From NCBI GenBank assembly GCA_030685065.1, contig JAUXQH010000173.1:31268-95267 (forward strand): a stretch of 64,000 nt of DNA, read 5' to 3'. Under the pieces are notes generated by a model. It worked only from the letters and a program-made list of their open reading frames with translations, did no database searches and was not told the origin of the DNA. Of this stretch, positions 54,227-63,076 are shown one piece after another. Source of the stretch: Pseudomonadota bacterium (GTDB lineage Bacteria > Myxococcota_A > UBA796 > SXON01). The translations under genes were made by a program, and so were the position numbers. Position 1 is the first letter of the stretch; every line of letters starts with the position of its first letter.

Positions 54227-55255
54227 ATGCTTCTCCTCGCGCTGACCTTCGGGTCTGGCCCGGCCCAGGCGGCCGGATTCCAGGCCAAGACCATGCGCGC
54301 CCCGCTGGCCGCCGTCGAGGTGGAGCGCCCCCTGGTCATCGGTCGCGGCTGGTTCGAGGTCGGGTTGGGGATGGACTACAAGGTCGCCGGTGACTGCTGG
54401 CCCTCGCCCGACACCTGCGTCGCCGAGACGGGGGCATGGGGTGCCGACGGGGCGGTCGATCCCTTCGATCACGCCCGGTGGACCTACACCACGCAGCGCC
54501 TGGACATCCGGTACGGCATCAGCCGGCGCGGCGAGATCTACTGGAGCGTGCCGTTCCACTACGTGCATCTCCAGAACGACCAATTGAAGACGGACACCTC
54601 GGACTTCGGCCTCGGCGATCCGCGGTTCGGCTGGAAGCTCGAGTGGGTGCGCAAGAACGCCCCCACCACGTCGGTGGTGACGGATCTGCAGTTCAAGCTC
54701 CCCGCGGGTTCCGAGTCGCCGGGCACCTACATCGGCGGGCCCAACACGGTCAGCGACTTCGTCCTGTCCACCGGCACGATGGACGCCGCGCTGCACCTCC
54801 GGGGCAAGCAGCAGTTCGGCCCGTTCGCGGTCACCGGGTCCGTCGGCTACGTGCACCGCTTCTCCGGCGTCACCCAGTTCGCCGTCGAGACTGAAAATCA
54901 CTACTTCCTCGGGCGGTTTCGCCCCGGCTCGGAGACCCAGGTCGCCGTCGAGCCGATGTTGCAGGCCGGCCCGGTCGCGGTGAGCGCCGAGGTGCTGTAC
55001 CGCTTGCGCCTCAAGTCGGCGACGGGCACCACCAGCCCGGGCCTCTTCCCCGACGCCTACCTCGAACCCATCGAAGGGTCCGGCGGGTGGTCGCTCGACG
55101 TGACGCCCGCCGTCACCGTCGCGTTGACCCGCGGCGTCGACCTTCGTGTCGCCATGGGCGTCCCGCTCCGTGGCGAAGATCTCCTGTTCCCGCTCGAGGA
55201 GCTCACGCCGACGCGTGGGTTCACCTACAGCGGCACCGCCGAATTCCGGTTTTGA
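54227..55255 (+). CDS. Predicted outer-membrane beta-barrel (porin-like) protein
   Basis: A 342-residue protein with a signal peptide (MLLLALTFGSGPAQAAG, cleavage after AQA). Many amphipathic beta-strands follow (WFEVGLGMDYKVAG, LDIRYGISRRGEIYWSVPF, AVTGSVGYVHRFSG, VDLRVAMGVPLRG) and the protein ends SGTAEFRF, with a terminal Phe. Two cysteines (DCWPSPDTC) near residue 55 may form a loop disulfide. The ATG with GAGGTG upstream is chosen; the long open frame before it is antisense to the UshA-like gene. Its stop overlaps an ATG of the next gene. Confidence 0.78.
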   Translation: MLLLALTFGSGPAQAAGFQAKTMRAPLAAVEVERPLVIGRGWFEVGLGMDYKVAGDCWPSPDTCVAETGAWGADGAVDPFDHARWTYTTQRLDIRYGISRRGEIYWSVPFHYVHLQNDQLKTDTSDFGLGDPRFGWKLEWVRKNAPTTSVVTDLQFKLPAGSESPGTYIGGPNTVSDFVLSTGTMDAALHLRGKQQFGPFAVTGSVGYVHRFSGVTQFAVETENHYFLGRFRPGSETQVAVEPMLQAGPVAVSAEVLYRLRLKSATGTTSPGLFPDAYLEPIEGSGGWSLDVTPAVTVALTRGVDLRVAMGVPLRGEDLLFPLEELTPTRGFTYSGTAEFRF

Positions 55256-55269
55256 TGGAGCCCGGTCGT

Positions 55270-58200
55270 ATGCGCAGCACCCTCCGGTTCCTCGCTCTCG
55301 CCTCCCTCGTCGGGCTCACGGCCACGTGGTCCGAGCCAGCAGAGGCGAAGTTCGTCTTCCCTTACAACCATCCCGATCTCGACTGGTACTCCATCGAGAC
55401 CGAGCACTTCGTGGTGCACTACCCGAAGAGCAAGAAGGAGGAGGGGAACGATCACTTCCTCGACACCGAGTGGACGGCAAAGAAGTCCGCCAAGATCGCG
55501 GAAGAGATGTACCCGCGCATGTGCGCGGAGTTCAACTACTACATCAAGGAGAAGGTCCACATCGTCCTGCTCAACCAGAGCGACGATCTGGAGGGCTTCA
55601 CCATCCCGAATTGGGACTGGATCGAGATCTCGGCCAACCCCGGCGGAGACTTCTACCGGCAGCGCGGCCGCATGGACTGGCTGCCCGACGTGCTCGTGCA
55701 CGAGTACGCCCACGTCGTCTCGCTCAAGGCCAACGCGACCTTCGCGGAGGGCACCCAGGCGGTCTCGATCGGCGGCCTCTACAGCGATGGGCTCGGGAAC
55801 ACCGAGAGCGGCGCGGAGATCAACATCCTCGACGGTGACCCCTTCTACTGGACGGAGGGCGGCGCCGAGTATTGGTCGGACAACGCCGGCTACAACTGGT
55901 GGACCCCCAGCCGCGACATGCACATCCGCACCACCGTGCTCGAGGACCGCCTCCTGTCGTACGACGAGTGGCAGACCCGCGTGCAGACCCTTCGGTGGGG
56001 TGACGGCGAGCGCGGCTACCAGCAAGGGTATTCGTTCGCGTTGTACCTGCGGCAGCGCTTTGGCCCCGACACCTACAACCAATTCGCGCTCGAGAACAGC
56101 AAGGGCTGGAAGCCGGACTGGAGCGTCGTCATCGAGAAGGTCACCGGCGTGCCCGGAGAGACCCTCTACAACGACTGGGTCGTCTACGTAAAAGACCGGT
56201 ACGGCAAGCAGTACGACAAGGTGAAGGCGGAGGGTGAGGTCGCGGGGCTCGAGCTCCTCACCGCGGCCAAGGATTGGCAGTACACCGACCCCGATGGGCG
56301 CGACAAGTGGTTCTCCCCGCGATGGAAGCGCAAGACCGGCGTCACCGGCGGCGAGCTCGCCCGCATGGAGCGCGAGAAGGCCAAGGAGGGCACGGGCACC
56401 TGGCAGATGGTGCCGCGCTACTCGGACGACGGCGAGTGGCTCGGTGTCAACAGCCGCGGCAGCATCAAGCTGACGCGCGCGCCCGAGGAGACCTGGGCGG
56501 CCTTCAGTGGAGAGCCCTCTTCCGACGCCGGGATCATCGCCGAGCGGGACCTCCAGAGCGGCAGCGTTCCGGGCGTCGGCTTCATGCACGCGTGGGACTT
56601 CGTGCCCGGGCGCGACGCGGTGGTCTTCACCGGAAACGAGCACTTCAAGCCGGCGGACTTCACCGTCGCGACCGGCATCCGCCTCGAGACGGACGGGTAC
56701 GACTGGAAGCAGCTCTGGATCGCGGACTTCGCGAATGAGCAGGTCAGCGACAAGAACCTGAAGCACAAGGGCTTCAAGTTCTCGAAGGCGTCCGGCAAGA
56801 AGCTCATGACGCCCGAGACCAAGAAGGCGTGGCAGCCCATCCCGAACACGTTCCGCGGCTCCGAGCCCGCGGTGAGCCCGGACGGCAAGAAGGTCGCCTA
56901 CCTCGAGTACGCCGACGGCACCCTCAACCTCGTGACGATCAACCTCGACGGGTCCGAGAAGAAGGCGCTCACGACCTTCGCGGACGGCACCTGGATGCAG
57001 CGGGCCGACTGGTCACCCGACGGCTCCCAGCTCGTCGTCGCGATCTTCCGTAACTTCCAGCAAGATCTCTACGTGATGGACGCGGATGGCACCAACATCC
57101 ACCCCATCATGTTCGACCGGTGGGAGGATCAGGATCCCAACTGGGCGAAGGACGGGAAGATCTACTTCTCCTCCGACCCCTCGGGCATCTTCAACGTCTA
57201 CGCCTACGATCCGAAGACCGAGAAGATCGAGCAGGTCACCAACGTGATCGGCGGCGCCGAGGCCCCGGCGCTCACCCCGCAGGGCAACCTCGTGTACAGC
57301 GCGTACACCGCCCACGGCTGGAAGACCTACGGCCTCGCCGGGTCGGACTTCTTCCACAAGGACGCCACCGCGCAGTTCGACCTCGACTACGAGCCGGCGG
57401 CCGTCAAGGCCGGGTGGGAGTTCCGCGAGGATCTTTCGGCCTATGTCCCCAAGAAGTACGACGGTGATCTGATGGCGCCCACCGGCGCGCCGATCATCCG
57501 CGTCACGAACGACGGGCGGGACAACCTGGCGCTGCAGGTCGGCGGCCAGATCTTCATGCAGGACTTCGTCGAGAACCACGGCGCGTTCGTGCAGGCGCTC
57601 GTGGGCGAAGACCTCATGGTGATGGGCCAGTACTTCTACCAGGGCTGGTACCCGACGTTCTACCTGACGGCGTACCACTACGAGGTCAAGATCAACTACG
57701 GCTTCCTCCTTGATGACGACAACAATGTCGACACGACGCAGGACCAGTCGACCCTCGAGGGAAAGAACCAGCAGTACGGCAACATCCTCATGCTGCAGGC
57801 GGACTACCCCTGGAACGACCGCTTCAGCACGATGCTGTTCAGTCGCTACCAGGAGTACGGGTTCCGCACGACGACCGAGGCGAACTTCGCGCCCTACCAG
57901 TTCGGCATCGAGTCGGGCATCTCCGCGAACTTCACCAACATCGGCTTCTTCGGGAACAGCGCCAACCCCACGGGCGGCCGCAACGTCGATCTCACGTACA
58001 CGTTCGGCTACACCGACGTGGTCTACCAGGCCCAGGGCGGGCACTCGGTAGACGACGGCGAGCTCCTCGACAAGTACCCGTTCAACAAGGTCGAGCTCCG
58101 CTGGACCGAGCAGATCCCCGTCCCGGGCTGGCTGCCCTTCATGCAGAAGGCGCAGGACTACCGCCACACCATCCAGGTGGACTTCCAGGCGGGCGTGATC

Positions 58201-58809
58201 GACCGGAACGTCGATCGCAACGACGAGTTCCGCGGCGGTGGCCAGCATCCGTTCAACTGGGGATCCGGGTCCTTGCGTCCGAACACGTTGTTCGCGGGCT
58301 ATCCCTCGAACAGCCTCTCGGGCGAGACGATGGCGCTCGTCAACGTCGCCTACCGCTTCCCGATCCGTCGTGAGCTGAACAAGCGCCTGGGGCCGTTCTA
58401 CTTCTACGACGTGACCGGACAGGTGATGGGCACGGCCGGCAACTTCTGGTCCTACCAGCCGCCCGAGGACGAGGCCGACTTCTACCGGAACGAGTACGGC
58501 GAGCGTGTCGCGCGCGACGCATCGACCGTCACCCGGGAAGTCCCCTTCCTCGGCCTGGCCAACAAGAACGGAAACGCGATGCTGTTCGACGCCGGCGCAG
58601 AGCTTCGTGTCAGCGCCTCGATCTTCAGCGGCGCCTCCTGGGACAGCTTCGTGCGCGTCGTCTACGGATTCAACGAGATCCGCGGGTACGGTGACGTGAA
58701 CGGGGACGACATCCAGGACAGCACCGACAGTGCCATCGGCGACGAACTCTCCAACGAGACGGAGAAGCCGGGCGTCCGCGTCTACGTCGGCCTCGGAACG
58801 GGGTGGTGA
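55270..58809 (+). CDS. Secreted gluzincin-type metalloprotease with TolB-like propeller and C-terminal beta-barrel
   Basis: A 1179-residue protein with a signal peptide (cleavage after EPAEA). Residues about 30-370 form a peptidase of the MA/gluzincin type: zinc motif HEYAH at 144-148 and a downstream glutamate in WTEGGAEYW (Glu196), matching the peptidase-MA arrangement. About 535-690 holds WD40/TolB-like propeller blades (PAVSPDGKKVAYLEY, RADWSPDGSQLVVAIF, DPNWAKDGKIYFSSD). About 740-1179 has barrel-like strands related in style to BamA/TamA-type outer-membrane proteins and ends GLGTGW. The ATG at 55270 has GGAG upstream; an in-frame ATG at 55255 overlaps the previous stop. A surface protease or outer-membrane assembly role is an inference. 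Confidence 0.85.
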   Translation: MRSTLRFLALASLVGLTATWSEPAEAKFVFPYNHPDLDWYSIETEHFVVHYPKSKKEEGNDHFLDTEWTAKKSAKIAEEMYPRMCAEFNYYIKEKVHIVLLNQSDDLEGFTIPNWDWIEISANPGGDFYRQRGRMDWLPDVLVHEYAHVVSLKANATFAEGTQAVSIGGLYSDGLGNTESGAEINILDGDPFYWTEGGAEYWSDNAGYNWWTPSRDMHIRTTVLEDRLLSYDEWQTRVQTLRWGDGERGYQQGYSFALYLRQRFGPDTYNQFALENSKGWKPDWSVVIEKVTGVPGETLYNDWVVYVKDRYGKQYDKVKAEGEVAGLELLTAAKDWQYTDPDGRDKWFSPRWKRKTGVTGGELARMEREKAKEGTGTWQMVPRYSDDGEWLGVNSRGSIKLTRAPEETWAAFSGEPSSDAGIIAERDLQSGSVPGVGFMHAWDFVPGRDAVVFTGNEHFKPADFTVATGIRLETDGYDWKQLWIADFANEQVSDKNLKHKGFKFSKASGKKLMTPETKKAWQPIPNTFRGSEPAVSPDGKKVAYLEYADGTLNLVTINLDGSEKKALTTFADGTWMQRADWSPDGSQLVVAIFRNFQQDLYVMDADGTNIHPIMFDRWEDQDPNWAKDGKIYFSSDPSGIFNVYAYDPKTEKIEQVTNVIGGAEAPALTPQGNLVYSAYTAHGWKTYGLAGSDFFHKDATAQFDLDYEPAAVKAGWEFREDLSAYVPKKYDGDLMAPTGAPIIRVTNDGRDNLALQVGGQIFMQDFVENHGAFVQALVGEDLMVMGQYFYQGWYPTFYLTAYHYEVKINYGFLLDDDNNVDTTQDQSTLEGKNQQYGNILMLQADYPWNDRFSTMLFSRYQEYGFRTTTEANFAPYQFGIESGISANFTNIGFFGNSANPTGGRNVDLTYTFGYTDVVYQAQGGHSVDDGELLDKYPFNKVELRWTEQIPVPGWLPFMQKAQDYRHTIQVDFQAGVIDRNVDRNDEFRGGGQHPFNWGSGSLRPNTLFAGYPSNSLSGETMALVNVAYRFPIRRELNKRLGPFYFYDVTGQVMGTAGNFWSYQPPEDEADFYRNEYGERVARDASTVTREVPFLGLANKNGNAMLFDAGAELRVSASIFSGASWDSFVRVVYGFNEIRGYGDVNGDDIQDSTDSAIGDELSNETEKPGVRVYVGLGTGW

Positions 58810-60329
58810 TGACCATGAAGACCTTCCTCCCGCTGCTCGTCCTCCTGCCCGGGTTGTCCTGCGCCCCCGCGTACGAAGACATCCCCGTGAAGCTCGTCGG
58901 GGTCGGCTACGACCCGGACGAGATCGGCCCCTCGCCCACCCCGTACGGCGGGGTGGTCGAGTACAGCTGGGTCAACTTCGCCGGCGGCGGCTTGTCGCTG
59001 GCGCTCATGGGCCTCGGCAGCTTCGACGAAGTCGGCCCGCAGATGGTGGGGTACAGCCCGCCCTATGCCGCGGTGTACGGCTTCTCGTACGTGTTCGACA
59101 CCAAGCTCTCCGCCGCGGACAGCCTCGGGGGCGTCACCTCGGTGCCGCCCGAGGTGGATGACACCTGCTACACCACCTTCCAGGCGGCCGGCCCCCTCGG
59201 CTCCTTCAAGACGGTCGACGTCGGAAGCTGGATGGACTTTTCCACCGAGGACGGGGAAGGCGGGATGCGGCTCGACCGGCTCCCAGGCGACTACCCGGAG
59301 AACGAGCAGGACCTGTTCATCTACTACACCTCGGTGGACTACTGGGCGACCGAGCCCATCTACGGCCTCGTCCCCCGCGGTGACAGCGATCGCCCTGACC
59401 GGATGGACCCGACCCTCGTGCGGCGGCGGAACTTCCCGTTCGGCGAGTCGGTCGAATTCAGCTTTCCGGGTGCGTTGGCCCGTCAGGAGGCACCGATCGG
59501 GTCCCTCCCGCGTCCGTCTGCATCGGTCGGAAACACGACGCTCGACCTTCCGAATCCGCCGGGCGGCGTCCGGCTCGCATGGAGCGGTGCTCGCTACGAT
59601 GCTTTCGGACACGTCACGGGGGAGGGAGAGCAGGCCACCTGCTTGAGCTACGCCGCGCCGGGAACAGCGCCCGACAGCGCGGAAGCCTGCAACGGGGCCG
59701 ACTCTCCGAGCACCACCGAGTTCACCGGACAGATGTACACCGGGCCCTGGGACACCGACAACGGCGAGGTCGCCTTCCGCTGGACGGCGGGAGACGGCGA
59801 GAACGCCGATGAGTTCGTATCGCTGGCGGTCCGGTTCCTCGGTCCGGTCGACCGGCTGGACCGTGGCTTCGGGGAGCGGGTGGTCCTGGTCGACGCCACG
59901 GAGGAAATCGACGCGGATTGGCGCGCTGCCGTCCGGGCAGGCACCATCCCGAGCGACGCGGAGATTCCGCAGGGTCGCCGGGCGCCGACGGCTTGCGAGC
60001 CGGGCGAGTGGGTGTTCGACGACACCTACCTCACGGATGACGGGGGCCTGTCCCCCGCCTTGCGCGGCGATCCGATGAACAACGTCGCCGAGGTGACGTG
60101 CCGCCTGAAGGATGACGGAGATTTCGTGCTTTCGAATGCCATCATCGAGGAGGCGCTCACCTACGCCCGCATTCATGGCGCCGAAGGGGCAGTGTTCTAC
60201 CTCGCCCGCTCCACCGAGGTCGAGGCGAAGGTGCCGCCCGCCAAGGACCAGTACCGGCAGAAGCTGGACATCAGCCCCATCAAGCTCACGAGCCGCGCGA
60301 TCGACATCGGTCGCTTCTGGTTGGACTAG
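58809..60329 (+). CDS. Lipoprotein of unknown function (about 506 aa)
   Basis: A protein of about 506 residues with a lipoprotein signal (MKTFLPLLVLLPGLSC, lipobox GLSC). The mature part is beta-rich and acidic with no recognised enzyme motif. Cysteines are sparse and spread (DDTCYTTF, ATCLSYAA, EACNGAD, TACEPGE, VTCRLKD), which suggests disulfides. The ATG at 58809 overlaps the upstream stop as TGATG; a second ATG two codons later is equally possible. It is conserved in position with the next lipoprotein gene, so the two may form a surface complex. Confidence 0.7.
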   Translation: MTMKTFLPLLVLLPGLSCAPAYEDIPVKLVGVGYDPDEIGPSPTPYGGVVEYSWVNFAGGGLSLALMGLGSFDEVGPQMVGYSPPYAAVYGFSYVFDTKLSAADSLGGVTSVPPEVDDTCYTTFQAAGPLGSFKTVDVGSWMDFSTEDGEGGMRLDRLPGDYPENEQDLFIYYTSVDYWATEPIYGLVPRGDSDRPDRMDPTLVRRRNFPFGESVEFSFPGALARQEAPIGSLPRPSASVGNTTLDLPNPPGGVRLAWSGARYDAFGHVTGEGEQATCLSYAAPGTAPDSAEACNGADSPSTTEFTGQMYTGPWDTDNGEVAFRWTAGDGENADEFVSLAVRFLGPVDRLDRGFGERVVLVDATEEIDADWRAAVRAGTIPSDAEIPQGRRAPTACEPGEWVFDDTYLTDDGGLSPALRGDPMNNVAEVTCRLKDDGDFVLSNAIIEEALTYARIHGAEGAVFYLARSTEVEAKVPPAKDQYRQKLDISPIKLTSRAIDIGRFWLD

Positions 60330-60340
60330 GAGTGATGCCC

Positions 60341-62635
60341 ATGTACCGTTCCTTGTTCCTGCTCTTCCTGGCCGGCGTCGGCTGCGCCCCGTTCAGCACG
60401 TTCGAGCCTTACTACGAGAACTGGAGCCCGCCGAGCGTATCGGGGCTCTCGGTCACCTCGGAGGCGGGCAACATCGGAGGCGGCACCCTCGAGATCACCG
60501 GATCGGGCTTCGGCACCGACCCCGAGCAGATCGTCGTCCAGTTCGGTGACCACAACGCCGAGGTCCTCGTCATCGAGGACGGCCGGCTCGAGGTCCGCGT
60601 GCCCCAGGGGCCGATCACCGGCGGCGCGGTCGAGGTGCGCATCGCCACCCCGACTGGATTCACCGCCGCCGCCCAGAGCTACGTGTACGACGTAGGCGAG
60701 CTCTACGCCGAGCAGATCGGGCACATCCAGGTGAACAACTACTGGGAGAGCTGCCTCGGCGGCCTCTCCAGCCGCTTGGACGACGCATACGGTGGCATCG
60801 GCTGCACGGACGTGTCCTACATCGGCTACGGCGGGATCGACGGCGTGGCCGAGGCCCTCAGCTTCGTGTACCCCCGTCTCCACGCCGAGAACATCGGCTT
60901 CCTGGGTGGCACGGATCAGGCGAGCTCCTCCTGGGTCATCGAGCGGCCCGGGCAGAACAGCTTCGCGTTCGGCGTGGAGGATCTCCACCGCGACATCGGG
61001 ACCGTGACCCTCGAGAACGAGCTCTGGGAGGGCGACGCCTGGTGCCCCGAGCTCGACGGTCAGGCGAGCTATCGCTACGGCGGTGGCCGTGAGGGCTACC
61101 TCGACGCCGTCAGCCTCCCCGCGGCGGTGGAGGTAATCCAGGGTTCGAACTGCGAACTCGGTGAAGAGGGCGCGTACGATTTGTCGTCGATGGAGTTCTG
61201 CACCACGCCAAACGACGACGGGACCGCGAGCTACGTCTACAAGCCCGACTGGCCCGTCGCGAAGAACTTCTTCGCGGGAAAGAAGAATGACCACACGAAG
61301 CCGGCGACGATCACCATCCGCGCGCCCGAGGTGGGGATCGAGGGGCTCGTCGTCGACATCCCCGAGAGCGTGGTGGTCTACAACGAGCAGGGCTTCGAGC
61401 CGGTGGTCGAGGGAGTAGAAGGCTCCGCGGACATCTGGTCGATCACCGCCCTCGAAGGCTGCTTCGACGACGCGGGAGGGACCGAGACCCTGGACGATGT
61501 CGCCGTACGCTTCGCCTGGGACCGCTCGACCGTGTCCGAAAACGACGGCACGCACGCGTGCGAGGAGCCGGGCGAGCTCTGTGAGCAGAGGACCTACGTC
61601 CGGCTCACGTTGACATCGCTGTCCCTCAACTGGTTCGGCACCATCGGCTACCCCGTGCGGGCGACGATCGTCGTTCCGGACGGAAGCACGCGCGAGGAGC
61701 GGCCCACCTTGGACGTTCCTTCGTCGGTGCTCTACCAGTTCCCCACGGTTCGCCTCCCCCAGGCGGGCGGGCTGGCCGGCTCCGGGCTCCTCTCCTCCGG
61801 CGTATCGAACTGGGGCTACCTGTTGACGACGTTCGAGCGCGTCACCGACTACTCGATCCGCACGAACGCGGGAGGCACCGTCGTGTTCTCCTACACCACG
61901 GGCGACTTCGGCTTCTTCGGATGGGACAACCCCACCGAGGCGGACGGCTGCCATGACTGCCTCGACGGCGACGACGACGGCTGGACCGACGCGGACGATC
62001 CGGACTGCGCCGGTGGCGACACCGAGACCGGCACGGGCGGCACCGCCTGCAACGACGGTGTCGACAACGACGGGGACGGCCGGGTGGACAGCCGGGACAC
62101 CAGCTGCACCTCCGGAGACCTGGACGACGAGTCCAACTGCTCGAACGGCCTGGACGACGACGCGGACGGGCTCGAGGACCTCGAGGATCCCGAGTGCCTG
62201 GCGGGCGGGAACGAGGGGGACACCGCGGAGCTCGACGCTTGCGCCGACGGGCTGGACGGGGACGGTGACGGGTGGACGGACCTCGAGGATCCGGATTGCC
62301 TCACGGGTGACGCCGAGGCTGGCTTCGGCACCACCGACTGCAACGATGGCAACGACAACGACGAAGACACCCTGGTGGACGCGCTCGACCCCGACTGCGA
62401 CAGCGCAGAGGATGGAGACGAAGCCACGGCCCCGCCTTCCGGCTGCTCCGACCTGCTCGACGGCGACCTGGACGGGTGGACGGATCTCGACGATCCCGAC
62501 TGTTCGGGGGGCACCGAAGAGATCGGGTTCGGGACGACCCAGTGCAACGACGCCGTCGACAATGACCTGGATCTGGCGTTTGACCGACTCGATCCCGAAT
62601 GTGCCGATGCCCTCGACGACGACGAGGCGATCTAG
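60341..62635 (+). CDS. IPT/TIG-domain lipoprotein with seven Cys-bounded calcium-binding-like repeats
   Basis: A 764-residue lipoprotein (MYRSLFLLFLAGVGC) with AGGAG eight bases before the ATG. Residues about 28-110 look like an IPT/TIG immunoglobulin-like domain (GGGTLEITGSGFGTDPEQIVVQFG). The middle is unrecognised. From about 535 to the end there are seven units of the form C-x-[DN]-G-x-D-x-D-x-D-G-x-x-D-x-x-D-P-x-C, for example ACNDGVDNDGDGRVDSRDTSC. They resemble thrombospondin type 3 calcium-binding loops but each is bounded by cysteines. The tail is therefore a rigid, probably calcium-dependent, disulfide-stitched stalk. Last gene of the operon. Confidence 0.82.
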   Translation: MYRSLFLLFLAGVGCAPFSTFEPYYENWSPPSVSGLSVTSEAGNIGGGTLEITGSGFGTDPEQIVVQFGDHNAEVLVIEDGRLEVRVPQGPITGGAVEVRIATPTGFTAAAQSYVYDVGELYAEQIGHIQVNNYWESCLGGLSSRLDDAYGGIGCTDVSYIGYGGIDGVAEALSFVYPRLHAENIGFLGGTDQASSSWVIERPGQNSFAFGVEDLHRDIGTVTLENELWEGDAWCPELDGQASYRYGGGREGYLDAVSLPAAVEVIQGSNCELGEEGAYDLSSMEFCTTPNDDGTASYVYKPDWPVAKNFFAGKKNDHTKPATITIRAPEVGIEGLVVDIPESVVVYNEQGFEPVVEGVEGSADIWSITALEGCFDDAGGTETLDDVAVRFAWDRSTVSENDGTHACEEPGELCEQRTYVRLTLTSLSLNWFGTIGYPVRATIVVPDGSTREERPTLDVPSSVLYQFPTVRLPQAGGLAGSGLLSSGVSNWGYLLTTFERVTDYSIRTNAGGTVVFSYTTGDFGFFGWDNPTEADGCHDCLDGDDDGWTDADDPDCAGGDTETGTGGTACNDGVDNDGDGRVDSRDTSCTSGDLDDESNCSNGLDDDADGLEDLEDPECLAGGNEGDTAELDACADGLDGDGDGWTDLEDPDCLTGDAEAGFGTTDCNDGNDNDEDTLVDALDPDCDSAEDGDEATAPPSGCSDLLDGDLDGWTDLDDPDCSGGTEEIGFGTTQCNDAVDNDLDLAFDRLDPECADALDDDEAI

Positions 62636-62650
62636 CCTGCCGCGCGGGCC

Positions 62651-62679
62651 TTGACGCTCGCGCCTACACTGCATACAGT
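62651..62679 (+). promoter_or_regulatory. Candidate rRNA promoter P1
   Basis: TTGACG (62651-62656), 17-base spacer, TACAGT (62674-62679). It is the farthest upstream of the four promoter-like elements before the 16S gene. Confidence 0.6.
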
Positions 62680-62725
62680 TCAGGGCGGTTCCGAAAGGCA
62701 TCGCAAGGCGGGTCGAGAAATCTTC

Positions 62726-62754
62726 TTGACATGCCTACCGCGCTTCGATAGAAG
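62726..62754 (+). promoter_or_regulatory. Candidate rRNA promoter P2
   Basis: TTGACA (62726-62731), 17-base spacer, TAGAAG (62749-62754). The surrounding sequence is closely repeated at P3, sharing CTTCGATAGAAGG at the -10 end. Confidence 0.65.
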
Positions 62755-62809
62755 GGCGGCCTCCGAAGTGACTCAATCACTTCAGAGGAGGCGGACGAGA
62801 ACAAAGTTC

Positions 62810-62838
62810 TTGACACCGCCGACCGCCTTCGATAGAAG
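62810..62838 (+). promoter_or_regulatory. Candidate rRNA promoter P3
   Basis: TTGACA (62810-62815), 17-base spacer, TAGAAG (62833-62838). It is 84 bases downstream of P2 and a near copy of it, so it probably arose by duplication. Confidence 0.65.
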
Positions 62839-62894
62839 GCGGGACCTTCGAAGCGCGAAAGCGAGTACGAAGGTGACGACGCAAGAATAAAACC

Positions 62895-62921
62895 TTGACG
62901 CCGTCAACCCGCCCCTATAAA
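62895..62921 (+). promoter_or_regulatory. Candidate rRNA promoter P4
   Basis: TTGACG (62895-62900) and TATAAA (62916-62921) with a 15-base spacer. It has the best -10 of the set but a short spacer. A boxA-like GGTCTTTGAAAA follows at 62966-62977. Confidence 0.6.
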
Positions 62922-62965
62922 GGGCGCGGACCAAGAGAGTCGCCGCCCAAACGGCTTCTCGCAGC

Positions 62966-62977
62966 GGTCTTTGAAAA
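62966..62977 (+). promoter_or_regulatory. boxA-like antitermination element in the rRNA leader
   Basis: GGTCTTTGAAAA resembles the boxA sequences that bind NusB/S10 in rRNA leaders. It lies between the last promoter-like element and the 16S gene, as expected. Confidence 0.55.
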
Positions 62978-63019
62978 ATTGGTAGTAGTTTCTGTAACGT
63001 TCAATAGAGTTTCGGCTCG

Positions 63020-63043
63020 AACGTTGCTTTAGCCAGCAACGTT
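63020..63043 (+). other. Leader hairpin upstream of 16S rRNA
   Basis: AACGTTGCT (63020-63028) and AGCAACGTT (63035-63043) form a perfect 9-bp stem with a 6-base loop about 35 bases before the mature 16S end. It may be a processing or antitermination structure. Confidence 0.6.
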
Positions 63044-63076
63044 GCGACCAAGTTTCGTAAGAAACACACGGATTAC

